This document shows positions 52,749 through 64,000 of a DNA stretch of 64,000 nt, one piece after another. A model generated the notes under the pieces. That model had not been told where the DNA came from, searched no databases, and saw nothing but the letters and a program-made list of their open reading frames with translations. The stretch's first letter is position 1; every line of letters starts with the position of its first letter. The stretch is from Amylostereum areolatum (Eukaryota; Basidiomycota; Agaricomycetes; Russulales; Stereaceae), in assembly GCA_012932865.1 (NCBI GenBank), contig SAXG01000046.1:295437-359436 (forward strand), given 5' to 3'. The position numbers were made by a program, and so were the translations under genes.

Positions 52749-54863
52749 TAAGGCTCCAACTGTATAGTTTATGTCTAGTGAGATTGGGGTAGCTAGATAG
52801 TATACTATACTAAACAGTAAACAGACAGTAGATAGACAGTTTAGACAGTTGATATATCATTACTGAATTCAGGTAAAGAATTCAGTGTAGAGTTTGGTAC
52901 ACATAAGCTCTGAGATAGTCTCAGCCTTTAGTAGTAATGAGCATGCATCAGTACAGATGTGGCGAGCATCTGCATCAGCAACCTTACACGTCAAGTTGGC
53001 ACGTGTTTCGACCAGTTGTCGAGTTGTGCAACTGTTGAAACACCCCAAACAGCCAAACTCTGAAACTTATCAAAAACCCACGTATTATTGGTGAGTTGTG
53101 CAACTCAAGGCTCAACCAGGGAAAACTCATGCATAACTGGTGTACAACACCTACTCAGCAGTTCTCAACCCAGGTCATTTTGCTTTAATTTTGTTTAGCT
53201 GTATAGACAGGCACTTAGATATCTCAAGATAATGACAAACAATAGATATATTGATAGTAGTGTAAAAGATACTACAGTGCTAGTGAACTATATAGTATAA
53301 CATATTATAACAAATGTAATCTACAACATCAGGCGACGAGAGCGGGACAACAAGGCCGAGATGAGGAGCGGCAAGGGCGGGGCAACTAAGGCGACGGGAG
53401 CAAGGCGGCAAGAGCGAGGCGAGGCGGCAGGAGCGAGGCGAGGCGAAGCTGAAGGGATGACGTGGGCGGGAGGAGTGAGGGGGCGACGAGGGTGACGCGG
53501 GCATTGCGGGTGACGCGGGCGGAGAGGACGTCGTGGGTGGCACGGGTATCGCGGGTGACCGGGGCATCGAGGGCGGCGAGGGTGACGCGGGTGATGCGGG
53601 CAGCGAGGGTGACGCAGGCGGCGAGGGCGTCCTGGGTGGCGCAGGTGGCGCGGGCGACGGGGGCATCGAGGGCATCGAGGGCATCGCGGGTGACGCGGGC
53701 GGCGAGGGTGACGGGGGTGATGCAGGCGTTGCGGGTGACACGGGCGGCGAGGGCGACGCAGGCGTTGCGGGTGATGTGGGCGACAAGGGCGGCAAGGGTG
53801 TTGAGCGCGTTGAGGGTGACGGGGGCATTGTGGGTGACGGGGGCGGCGAGGGTGTTGCAGGGGACGGGGGCGTTGCAGGCGACGGGGGTGACGGGCCGTT
53901 GAGGGTGGCGGGGGCAGCGAGGGTGTTGCGGGAGATGGGGGCGTCGAGGGCGTCGAGGGTGCCACGGGTGTCGTGGGTGACGTGGGTGACGGGAACACCG
54001 AGGGCGGCGATGTCGAGCGCGTCGAAGGTGACACGGGCGTTGCGGGTGACAGGGGCGGCGAAGGTGCCGAGGATGTTGAGGGTGACTCGGGTGGGAGGGA
54101 AGACGGGGGTGGGAGGGAAGATGGAGGATGGTGGTGGTGGTTGTCTACAAGAGTGTGAGCTGGCGCGACGGCAGAAGTGCCCCGTGAACTGTCTCACGGT
54201 CAGATGTCTTTAGGGCAGGCCTAATGGAACCTTCGGGCAATCCCGACGCGCGCGCGGGAAGTTGCCGAGTTTCACGAGGACTTCCTTAACGGGACAACTC
54301 GGCAGAACCTCGCAAGAAGCCAACCGGGCATCAAACCCGTGAAAACTCCCCAACCCAATGTGATAAGTTGCTGATGTGAGAACAAGCACTCAACAGACAC
54401 CAAGGTAGCAGGAATTACTAAAAAATCCTGGGCCATGCATATGATGACCAGAAAGTGTTCCTTATGTTCCTGTTTATAGTCATAAAGTGCACATAAATAG
54501 AACAAATGAATTATATACCTTCCACCATTTTAAGGGTTCCAAAGGTTTCCATATCCCCCCTCATTGGCCTTCTAACAATTGAGTTCTAGGACCTCTGGAG
54601 ATGTGAAGATGGGTGCTGAGAATGACTGCTGAGATGGCTGAAAGAATCACCAGAGTTGGGCATGAGTGCAATAGGTGTAGTGGAGGCTGATAGCTTGCAC
54701 CTGGTAGCACCTACAGGCATGCCACACACCACCACTTTAGATAGGGTTTACTGTCTAGTATACTCACTGCTTACTGTCTACAGCTGATGGGGTAGCTAGA
54801 TAGTAAAACTATACCATATAAACAGTTTATAGACAGTAAATAGACTATAACGTTGGAGCCTTA
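52749..54863. mobile_element. Non-autonomous hAT transposon with 8-bp target duplication
   Basis: Terminal repeats TAAGGCTCCAAC (52749) and GTTGGAGCCTTA (ending 54863), fitting the hAT TARNG rule. They are flanked by the 8-bp direct repeat GTTCACGC at 52741-52748 and 54864-54871. Subterminal regions carry scattered AGACAGTA/TACTGTCT words. The interior contains a third GC-rich minisatellite. No transposase; possibly mobilised by a transposase like the one at 12397-15784, although its termini are unknown. Confidence 0.85.
53460..54110 (+). repeat. 18-bp-type minisatellite in hAT element
   Basis: Tandem units near GGTGACGCGGGCGGCGAG, an A/C-swapped version of the M2 unit, degenerate over about 36 units, G-rich on the plus strand. 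Confidence 0.8.
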
Positions 54864-54871
54864 GTTCACGC

Positions 54872-55644
54872 AAGGTTTCTATTGCTTGCAACCTTATAAT
54901 TATGTAAGTTACCTCCAATTTTGAACTTGTGTTCAAGGGGTCTGGTTCATTTCAAACAGTTTTTGTCACACTATGAAGTAGCTACCGTTGCATTAGGTCC
55001 TGTCATTAGGAAGTTGGTACTAAGTCGTTACAGTCACAAATGTAAGTACTGACTACTGAGACCGTAATGTAAGTGGGCCTGGAGGGAGGAAAGGACAGGG
55101 AAGAGCACTAAGAAACAGAAAGAAAAAATGCATGTGCATGAGAAGGAAATAATATCTTTGGCAAATGATGAGGAGCATGAGGGGGGAGAGGGGGAGAGGA
55201 GGAGGGGATGGTGGAAATGGGGAAAAGTAAATTGAGCCAGTCACGTAGTGTGACAAGGTTCATAACCGGGTTCACATGACGGGTTCACCAGTCGGTTCAC
55301 ATCGAGGTTCCCGACTGAGGTTCACAAGGTGTTGTGAACCGTTTTTCTCTAGTGTCTAAGTTTTGGAGGCGCCGGGTTTTAGTGCCTTGCACTGTAGGCC
55401 GAAGTATACCCTTCACCCTTCCCGGCTGCCCGCGTGCTCTTACGCAAAGTGTTATAGGAATTCCAAACAGAGCTCGAGAACAAGACCCCGAAGCGCAATC
55501 AACCTTGACCCGTGATAGTAAACCGAAAAAAGTAAAGAACTTAAGATGTGCACCCCCCCCCCCTCCCATAGTGACACTGTCTATGTGTCAATAACTTGCG
55601 CAAAACATCCCTTCCTCCTCCTCCCCACATCAAGGATCCCTCCT
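54872..55644. other. Right flank of transposon nest; no gene
   Basis: Contains the remaining right arm of the CACTA-like element with GGTTCAC repeats (55255-55340), then 290 bases to the glutaminase stop. A C homopolymer lies at about 55551-55563. Confidence 0.4.
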
Positions 55645-58600
55645 CTACGCCAGCGGCGACCCGCGAGCCTCCGCGTCCTCGTTATAACTCGGTGGAAGCT
55701 CCATCCTCTCCCCGAATAGTTCCTGCACCACATTCGTCACTTCCTCCCTCAACTGCCGCCTCCGCAACGCCGACTGATTCCCATCCACCTGTGTCGGGGG
55801 CGTCTCAATCATCTGCGTCGGAGGCGCCCCGTTCATCTGCGACGCCGGCGGATCCTCGAGCGGCGCCCTCTCGTCCTGACCCGCGGAGTAGGAGTTCATC
55901 GCGCGAAGTTGCAATATCGCCTTGGTGGAGAGGAACCGCTGCCCCGGTACATGCGGCTCGTCCGTCTGCAGCCCTGGGCCCTGGGGCGCCACCGGCGGGT
56001 GCTCCGTCTCGCGCATCTGCCCGTTCATCCACAGCGAAAATGGCGTGACGTGTCCGGGTGTCGACTCGGAGCTACTCTCCCCTGCACACGGCTGCGGATC
56101 AAGCGAGCGCGAATTGGGATCCGAGGAGCGGGGCGCGCCGGCACCACCACCACCATCCCGTTGACTGGGAACGTTGTATCGCTCGTCCGCGCCCACTGCG
56201 AGACCGCTGAGCCGCTCGAACTGCACCTCTCTCGGCTGTGGACGACGATGCACGTCGTCGGTGACTAGATCGATGTCAGTCCGGCTAAACTGGTACTTTC
56301 GTCTGCGCCAGATCCAATATGCCAAGGCACCCAGTACAGCGACACCGCCCAGGCTTCCGATGACCCCACCGGCGATGGCCCCCGCATTGCTGCTTCGACG
56401 ACGAGGAGGGGGATCCGATGAAATAAATCCCGAAGTGTTTATAGCTTGATTTTGAATCCTGTTCGGGCCCTTGGATCTCGATGTGAGAATGTGGAGAATA
56501 AGGAGAGCTCACGTCAAAGCCAGAGGAGCGTACACAGCACCTTGCGCAGGGCTAGAGCGTATGATCAGCTCACATCGTAGACGCCAACTTAGACGACAAG
56601 AGGCCCACCTTGCCACGCCGGAGACGGTCAATCCGGCTGGCTGACTCTCGCCACTCGTCCACATCAGAGGGAACGCTCCGCTACTGGTGTTCTGCGAAGC
56701 CTGGTTATGGATCCGAGCGACTAAAGTGCTCCGTGCATCGCTATCGTTCATCATGGCCACAGCAAACATATCCCAGCCTAGCAGCGCGTCAGTGGACCCG
56801 AATTGAACAGCAGCAGGACAAAGGAACAAAAATCAACACACTAGATGTGACCACATTCGTGTTTGTGCTGTCCACCGCCAAACCAAAATTCGTGCCACCC
56901 AACGTTTGCAAGAGGTTGAGCAAGGAGGATTCCTGCGCGGCAAAGATCTAGGAGCCGCATTTTGGTCCAAATGTGCTTGCATATTTTCAGGGAACAACGA
57001 ACGCACCGTGGAGTCCACGATATCGGTCCCGAGCCAACGATCTGCAAACAAATTATATCCGATCGTCCAAGTTGACTGATGTCCGTATGCGGCCAACAAG
57101 GTCTGGCCGCCCCCAAGGGCAAGCGACGTCCAGTTGCTATAAAGGGTTTTCGCTTGGGTCTGCAAGAGAAGGTTGGCGTCAGTATGGCTAGTCTGCGTAC
57201 AACTCGGAACATGTGTGCTTACCGAGTATATATTCGCATCCGTGGTCCGACCCAAAGCTGAACTAATGCAAGACATGGCTTGCACGGCGATGATGCCCTT
57301 GATCGCAAGATTCGTCTGGTTCGTCGTGACGCTGTCCGATGAAGTTCTAGTAAAAGTTAGGATAAATGCATACACACAAAGTGCAGCGAGGATCGCGCAC
57401 TGATTCGACAGTATGACCGTGTTGCTGACGAGATAATCGGACCATTTCTTGAGCAGAGGATACTGACACGGTAGACATGTGAGCATACATAGTAGGTTTC
57501 TTAGACCGATGAAACAGACGACTCACATAGCGAGCGATGAGAGATCCATCCCCACTCGCACGGGAGTACGCATAGACCATAATAATCATGTTCCCGGATT
57601 CTGCCCTGAAAAGATCGAGCCTCGTCCTGAGGTTCGAAATGACTACTTACGTTCTACCCCCTGGCTATGGCGACTGGTGGACACGGTCACGTTAGGATAC
57701 GCAGAAGCTGACCATAGTTTCGTCAGTCGCCGAAAGCTTCCCGTCAATAAGAACGAAAAAGGTACTGAGGTCCATGGCAGCGTAGGGTAGCTGAAAGGCA
57801 GAGGTATTCTGGATGCGGAGAAGGGGCTCTAGGAGCGCACCGCCGAGCGGAGGATCGATGTACATGAAGGTTGGGAAAGCCGCATAGAGAATTTCGACGG
57901 CGTTCGTTCGCCTAAGAGCCCAATCAACATCGACGCATACGACACAACAAAAGGGTGCACTTCGAGTCCCCGCCCCCGGTATCTCTCATGAACATCATGA
58001 CGTCCGACGTGTCGAAGGTCCCGTCAGCGTTGGTCCCGATGGTGAGTTCTGTGGACGCATATACCTGCCGTGTCGAGATCGAAAGAAGATCAGAGTAGTC
58101 AGACCCGGGCATTAACGTCGCCGCCGCGTTGAGGACCTTCGCATCAAGAGCATCGGCGCGTTGAAGCGCGGCCGGAAAGTCATCCAGAAAGTCCTCTATC
58201 TGGGTGCGAACTGTGAGTTCAGCAAAAATGTCACGGAAGCGACGATCGCGTACCAGCACGGTCGTTAGATTAGCCGAGTAAGTGGACTGGTAATACAGAT
58301 GTCGTGGCTGCTGAGCCCCAGATACGTCCGTATACATGACGGCAGGATCCCGAGCGAAACCGACGGCCCACACGACGGGGCTAGACGTAGAGTAGATCGT
58401 GCCGAGCTTCTTGGAGATGGCAAAGACAGGCCACTCACTGCACGAAAGCTCAGGGCCACAATATGATACACGGCGAGAGAAATTCAAGACTCACAAAGTG
58501 ATGACGCGGTAGTCGGTGTCTCCATCATCGAGAAAGCTCTGATTCGCGAATTGGCCGCGGGAGTCTGTGTCCGAGCCTATTTTCCACGTCGTCGTCGAGT

Positions 58601-59521
58601 CCTGAGCACGATCAAATAAGTAGATGTCCTCGAGGAGAATCCACGGGCGGTTCACCAATTTCGTCGCATGGTAGAGCGTTCCCCACTGCGCCTGTCCATT
58701 GCTATCATTGAAAACCTGCCCGTTTTCCAGTGCAGCTGAATGATAGGTGACGTTGGAGGGGCCCAGGCTGGAGGGGTCCGGGTATGTGTTCCACGAGATC
58801 CTCTGATTGCGGTCACCAGATATCCATTCTAAGGTATATCAGGTAAGAACGTGCCAAATTTCTGAAGGATCGAATCAAACCTCCGCTTAAATCAGCGTAG
58901 ACCTCCACCGAATGCGACGCGCCGTCCAGGGATGTCGCCTCAAAAGTGACATACGAGAACGGAATCGACTGCTTGACAAAGTCTCCCGGCTACGAGATAC
59001 AAGTTCTCAGATACAAGGCAAAAAGCAGACGTGTTTGGATGCACATACCTCTATCGGGCTAAGAAACGTGATGTTTAGCTCCATCGGAGGCGCCAACAGC
59101 GTGAATACCGTCCGAGTAGGGGTGACCGAGAACCGGGACACGTTCGACGCCAAGCCGTGTTGTGGGTCGCCCAGCCACGAATAGGTCGTATTGTCGATTT
59201 TGACCAGGCCGGCCCATCCCAAAATCGCATACTACATCGGGCGTCAATATTCAATACGCGTACATGTTTATGGAAGCGGTGCGAACGAGTACGGACCGGA
59301 GCGCTGGGGGTGATAGGCCATCTCTGAGAGTAGAGCTGGGTGCCAACCCAACAGCTCATGTAAGTCGAGCGGGCGACGAGGGGGACGCTGCCGGGAAAGA
59401 AGGTCTGTTGGGCTCTAGATTGGGTCGTCATTGAGATCATGAAGAGCAGGAGGTGAAGGGACCGAGCAAAGAGCCCTCTAGCCTGGGAGGCACACGGCGC
59501 AAAGAGCGTAGCGATGAGCAT
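55645..59521 (-). CDS. GtaA-like glutaminase family protein, membrane-anchored
   Basis: A multi-exon gene. Exons I could place: 59521-59297, 59231-59049, 58988-58881, 58828-58495, 58437-57961, 57911-57766 and 57707 onward; later junctions are approximate. The N-terminus is a hydrophobic signal-like segment (residues about 20-35), then SVPLVARSTYMSCWVG and ILGWAGLVKIDN, typical of the fungal glutaminase A family (DUF5127/DUF4965/DUF1793). Other family blocks are PGDFVKQSIPFSYVTFEA, EWISGDRNQRISW, ESGNMIIMVYAYSR, YNLFADRWLGT and NTNVVTSWDMFAVAMMN. Near the end a transmembrane helix (GAIAGGVIGSLGGVAVLGAL) precedes a basic stop-transfer (YWIWRRRKYQ) and a cytosolic tail of about 200 residues rich in Pro/Ser. 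GtaA enzymes are secreted and deamidate glutamine. The substrate of an anchored form is not known to me. Confidence 0.85.
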
Positions 59522-62152
59522 GTTGAGCTCGTCGAACTTGGCAATGCAGTAGTTTCAGAGACGCGACGTTCCTCGGCTCTCAAAGCAAGCGGAAGAGTAG
59601 GGGACTAGGAGAGGTGAAACCTTGACAAGAGGGCTTGATGGACGTATAAAAGAGTATCTTGCGTTCGTCACACTTCTGCGATGTAATCAGTGCCACTGCG
59701 GCTCGAATGCGCCCACGGACCAAGTGTAGTCCAACTTGGGGGAATTGGACTCCCGGAATCCCAACCCGGTTGCCCCCCTGGACAGCATCCATCATGAGGA
59801 CCAGATCGCATCTTCCTTTGCGGCGGGCTTACTTCCTGTGTCCCCTCAAAGTGGCTAGCCAGCAGCCATTGCCGCTGCGGCTGCAGTTCCCAAAGTGGAT
59901 ACAGTCTTATACAGTAGGGGCGTAGGGGCGTTCAAAGTTGCGGGAGCACAGGAGCCTGAGAGAACCTGGGTCACAAATCAGCCTAACGAGGCGACGCCGA
60001 GATGCCCGCAGTCAACCGCCGTGACGGCGTGACCCGTCAGAACTGTGTTCGGCTTCATGACCGCTGAAGCGACCAGTAAGCTTTTATCAGAGCGTAGGAG
60101 TAGGTAAAACTACCTTCTTAGGCTTTAGTACGCTATATCGTATGATTCTCTGAATCTATAGACCTTTTCTTTGCGTGTTGAAACGAATACCATGCTCTCG
60201 GAGTAAGACTGGGAGTCGAAATCAGTCTCAGGCTGGACTGTGCGGCGGACTGGCATCGACGATCGAATGACAGAGCAACCATCACGCTTGCATCACGGCG
60301 TGATGCTGTTGAGGGTGCTCCTGGGTGCTCCTGTGCTCCCGGGAGCGCTCGCGCCTGCTCGCGCAACTTTGAACGGCCCTAGTACGCAGGACATGAATGC
60401 AATACGAACACGATAGTTTTCAATATATAATTCCTGAGAGAATTGGATGGATCTGATTTGTAGAGTGAGCGGATTGGAGGATGACCGATGGCGTTACGTA
60501 CCTGGCTAGCTTTGAGGAGAGCAGCGGTAAGGTCAGTCAAAGCAGAAGGCCAAATCATCGAGTCGCCGTCGTAAGGGATGGCATGGCAAATAACAGACGG
60601 CCGTGGGGAGCATCCCATAGAAACACGATATATGATCTGGTCTGTTGGCGTTCATGGAACGTTGAACCACTCGAACGTTGCTAATGAGGCTGAGGCTCTC
60701 GCAGGTTGCTTCGGCAAGTCCCGACGAACACGTGCCGACATTTTTGAGGTAAAGTTTTCTCACAGCTCACGATTTTCCTTTCTTCACCACCACAGCAGGT
60801 CCAAAGCCGCGAAGCTCGTCCCCCACAGATCGTCTACGACTTTCTCCCTCGCGAGCGGGCTAAGGTCTGAGTACATTTTCCTTCAGCTCCCTCGATCGAC
60901 TCCAGCAGGGTCCGACTCTGACGAGTCGCGCGATACACAAGACATGCCGCTGGTCGCCGCATTGGACCGGAGATCCTGCTCGCCGACAGCCTTCGTGGCC
61001 CGGTGACAGAGGAGGTCGTGGTGACCTGGCGTTGGTATTATCGCGGAGCGTGGGCGGTACGTCGCACAGCATATTCTTCTCGTCTCCAGGCGTGCCCGAG
61101 GTATCAGAGCCGAGGACCCGTCTACCCTATCGCACTCACCTGTCTGCTACAGACGGTCAGGACACATGAGGCAGGTCCTGTAGAGCGCGTGCCAGAGCAC
61201 GTCGCCCGACGACGGAAACGCGTCGACGCGCGTCCTGACCCACCCTCGGGATGCGTCGAGATGCCAGAGAGTCGGTCCGCCCGCTTGCGGGCGACTGGCA
61301 AGGAACCCTATAGGTCAAAGCAGTCAGCGTCCCGACTCCGGTTGGGATGCGCTTTGACAGGAAACCCTTCGATCGTCCATGGAGATGATCTGTATACTTC
61401 AGCTAGCGTCCTGGCGAATGTCGGGATGCGCTTTAACGCTGCTTCGATCTCCTATCGGGATGATCTTCATAACCCAGTCAGTGCGCCCGCATCGCAAGGT
61501 CGGGCTGTCAAGGCTACCACCGGGAGACTCCCAGCGGAACTGCTCGAGCTTCACGGCTTGGGCGCGGTGGAGTTCTTGCTGTGGACGATCCCAAGAAACG
61601 CCCGTCTCTTGCAGACAAATGAGGCCCGCTGGCGACGGAGTCCACAATAGGAATTCGGACGTGATCCTGCTTGGACACGCCGACGGATATATGTGACGGG
61701 AACGCCTATCCTAGTCCAACGGAAATGTCTGACGGTGAGGGATGCTCTGTCGAGGTGTAAGAGGGGTGGCGAGAGTTCGGAGGTGTTGTGCGTGCGTACC
61801 TGCCCTTGAGTGCAATTCGTGGCTCGCCTGTCGTCTTTTCGGAGACGACGGTGAAACTCGATTCAGACTACTCTGGGCCTGCCGTGACCCAATTTTTTCC
61901 TCCCCGTTCTCTTCGTGAGGACCTTTCTTCGTTCGTGTTCGGTGTTTTAGAGTAGACGCTTGTACATGTGCCTATGGTTGGTGGCGTAATAGACTGCGTG
62001 CTTCTTTCTTACCTTGAACACTCGTCTCATGTTGAAATCGACACCGACATTTCTGTACAACACTTCAGTTTCATACATCTATAGGCCTCAAGTGACCCCT
62101 TCGTCATGAGCGATCGCAGGGCGGTCCAATCGGCATTCGGACGTCGTCGGAC
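59522..62152. other. Intergenic region, 2.6 kb, no gene recognised
   Basis: Only short frames. A TATAAAAG occurs on the plus strand at 59646-59653. A degenerate direct repeat with GGGATGCGCTTT occurs at about 61346 and 61426. No tRNA, transposon end or conserved protein segment could be supported. Confidence 0.4.
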
Positions 62153-64000
62153 TTGCGATTCGCCAAACAAACGAGTCAATTGCACCACGCCTTCTGCGAC
62201 CAGCCGCACCCGCCCTTTCCCCCAACTTCCATCTTCTCATCTCGCCGCTCGACCACGACGAGCTCCCCAAGCTCGCATCCAGCCTACCTCTCCTGTTCGT
62301 TCCAATGGACACCTCACAACATCCCTCTCGGCGACCCCATCCCCGCGTACACGGAGCACGCGATCTCCGTGTCCCTGCCCAAGTGGGAGGACAACGTCAT
62401 GTACGAGGAGAGCGACCCCCGTGTCGTCAGTCGCATGCAGACAGGATACCCGCGGTTCTTTATCCACAAGACCATTGAAAAGGTGAGCTTTCCGCACACA
62501 GTCCGGGAAGAGCTGGGTTGCACGGGCTGGGAGATGGGTACGCGGTGGGGCATCGCCGTACACGGGGTTCCAGGAGACCACCCCTGGGTCCTCTCTGGTA
62601 TTCTGGGTCACAATATCTTCTACGATCCGTGCAGCTCGGGGGTAAATCCAGCAAATGCTCCCGAGAGCTCCTTTTCCTCACGCTCGCCCTTCCCATCTTC
62701 CTCCTCTTTCTCGCGTTCTAACCCCGATCTTTTCCCCAGCTCGCCCAAGTCTGCGTCCAAAAGCTCGGCACCCCAACCGAATCCGCCATCCTCTTCCCCT
62801 CCGCCCCAATCGCCGAGGCCTGCCGCACCTTCGTCGCCATCCGCGACGTCCCCGCTCGCGTCGTCACGCTCACCACGCCCGATGGTCCCAAAGCCAGCGC
62901 CAGCGTTTTTGCCGTGCTCCTCCCGACCGACAAGTTCTCCGTGGGCAAGCAGTTCTGGCAACATTCCGGCCTCGGCATCTCCAGCCGTCGCGCCGAGCAC
63001 TGTCTCGCGCTGCTCGTGCGCAACGCCCCCGCCCCAAGCCCGGCCGTGCGCGTCGCGGGCAAGACCGCCAACAAGCACTACGCCGCAAAGCCGGCGCGCG
63101 GGGCTGCCCTTCCATCCCCGACGTCGCCCTCGACCAACGGCTTTCCGACCGCGGTCGACGATATGGAAAGCGAGCACGCCACCTTCCTCGAGGAGCGCTA
63201 CGGACGCAACCTCAATGTATGCGCGGTTTCCGAGGCCAAGCGCGCGCTGAGGCGGAGGATCGCGGGCGTGTTGGTGAGGGACGATAAAGGCGAGGTGGAG
63301 GTCGGCGTCAGTGTGCGCGGCGTGGCCGTTCAAGAGTCGACGTGTACTTGTACCCGACGGGCATGAGCACCATCTGGTCGGCGCATCAAGTGGCGCTGAG
63401 TACACTGGGCGAGAGGAAGAGCATTTGTTTTGGGTGCGCATCATGCTTCGCGATTGGGTTACGTGGCTGACGCGTTCGTCCATAGTTTCCCTTACACCGA
63501 CACGCTCAAGATCTTGGAAAAGTGGGGTCCTGGTTGCCATTTCCTCGGCTTTGGCTTGGACGAGTCCATCGACGAGCTGGAGCAGATCCTCGCCGAAGAA
63601 AAATCCAAGAACCCCGATGTGCCTCCCGCGTTGGCGCTTTTCACCGAGTTCCCGTCCAACCCCCTTCTCCGCTCGGCCAATCTGCCCCGCCTGCGTGCCC
63701 TGGCTGACAAGTACGACTTTCTCATCGTGGTGGACGACACAATCGGCAACTTCGTCAACGTCGAAGCGTTGCCCTACACCGACATCATGGTGACGAGTCT
63801 GTCCAAGATCTTTAGCGGGGACGCGAACGTTATGGGCGGCAGGTGACTCTCACAACTTCTCTCTTACCCCGACAGTCCCGCTGACCGTTTTTCAACTTCA
63901 GTCTGGTGTTGAACCCCGCCGGGAAACACTACGCCACCCTGAAATCGTACCTCGACAGCACCTACGAGGACATCTACTTCGACGAAGACGCCATCTTCAT
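62153..64000 (+). CDS. STR2: Cystathionine gamma-synthase, partial (runs off window)
   Basis: A PLP enzyme joining cysteine to an O-acylhomoserine in methionine synthesis. The N-terminal fungal block reads [20 protein letters not shown] and [14 protein letters not shown]. After GT at 62482 a segment of about 258 nt ends CCCCAG before [20 protein letters not shown] (62740). The PLP domain follows: [68 protein letters not shown] and [15 protein letters not shown] with the PLP Lys. Introns: 63433-63483 (approximate) and about 63843-63901. Between RGV and DVYLYP (63325-63340) the frame changes by one base; this could be a small unrecognised intron, a sequencing error or a lesion. The start at 62153 is the only in-frame Met seen; an upstream exon is possible. 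Confidence 0.82.

Larger units (their letters stand above)
49299..55354. mobile_element. CACTA-like DNA transposon hosting three nested elements
   Basis: Ends: CACTA (49299-49303), resumed after the M1 insertion as GCGGAAAACGGTTCAC (51264 onward), and right end GTGAACCGTTTTTCTCTAGTG (55334-55354). Aligned, both termini read CACTAG-x-G-x-AAAACGGTTCAC. Repeated GTGAACC/GGTTCAC words follow inside both ends (51270-51350 and 55255-55340), typical of subterminal repeats. No transposase frame remains. I see no clear 2-3 bp duplication, so the EnSpm/CACTA assignment is tentative. Confidence 0.5.

Noticed and set aside
53280..54213. Long frames on both strands over the hAT minisatellite
   Set aside because: Same repeat artefact as in M2.
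1..64000. CRISPR arrays, tRNA or rRNA genes
   Set aside because: No spaced direct repeats of CRISPR type, and no cloverleaf or rRNA core sequence noticed on either strand.

Overview
The window looks like repeat-rich genomic DNA of a basidiomycete fungus, probably an agaricomycete. Introns are very short (50-65 nt, GTRNGY...YAG), chromodomain Ty3/gypsy retrotransposons and hAT transposons are abundant, and the few host genes (casein kinase 1, GtaA-like glutaminase, cystathionine gamma-synthase, ERD2, PMCA-type Ca-ATPase, EST1-like PIN protein) read as fungal. About two thirds of the window is mobile DNA.

Layout. 397-6938: two broken copies of one gypsy family (family C) in opposite orientation, a minus-strand LTR-pol remnant and a plus-strand LTR-gag-protease remnant. 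6939-21753: a block with one apparently intact CK1 kinase gene, a broken PMCA ATPase, a hAT transposase gene, a KDEL-receptor relic and an EST1-like relic. 21754-22125: a gypsy pol scrap. 22126-38766: gypsy family A (minus), split by a full-length gypsy of family B (copy B1, 26185-36400) with identical-looking LTRs and a 5-bp target duplication. 38767-49016: a second family B element (B2), which has no target duplication and unequal LTRs. 49017-55354: a nest of DNA transposons (CACTA-like outer element, two CTACATCAG-ended elements, one hAT with an 8-bp duplication); the three inner ones carry related GC-rich minisatellites. 55645-59521: GtaA-like secreted or membrane-anchored glutaminase (minus). 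62153-64000: cystathionine gamma-synthase (plus), running off the end.

The most interesting material is in the gypsy elements. Families A, B and C share an unusual design. (1) The Gag frame is open for about 175-265 codons upstream of the first ATG, in a stretch with no ATG in any frame, yet its protein sequence is conserved. (2) The Gag stop is preceded by a -1 slippery heptamer (GGGTTTT or GGATTTT followed by TGA), with Pol in the -1 frame. (3) In B and C the primer-binding site is complementary to the predicted 5' end of the element's own RNA, as in Tf1-type self-priming. (4) The last ORF reads through the polypurine tract into the 3' LTR. Family B, about 10.2 kb long, also carries about 3 kb of accessory genes between pol and the 3' LTR: a zinc-ribbon exon, a coiled-coil/CCHC protein, a conserved 127-residue protein and a small single-pass membrane protein. 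I know of no described system that matches this set. All functional statements are inferred from sequence reading; no search or alignment program was run.
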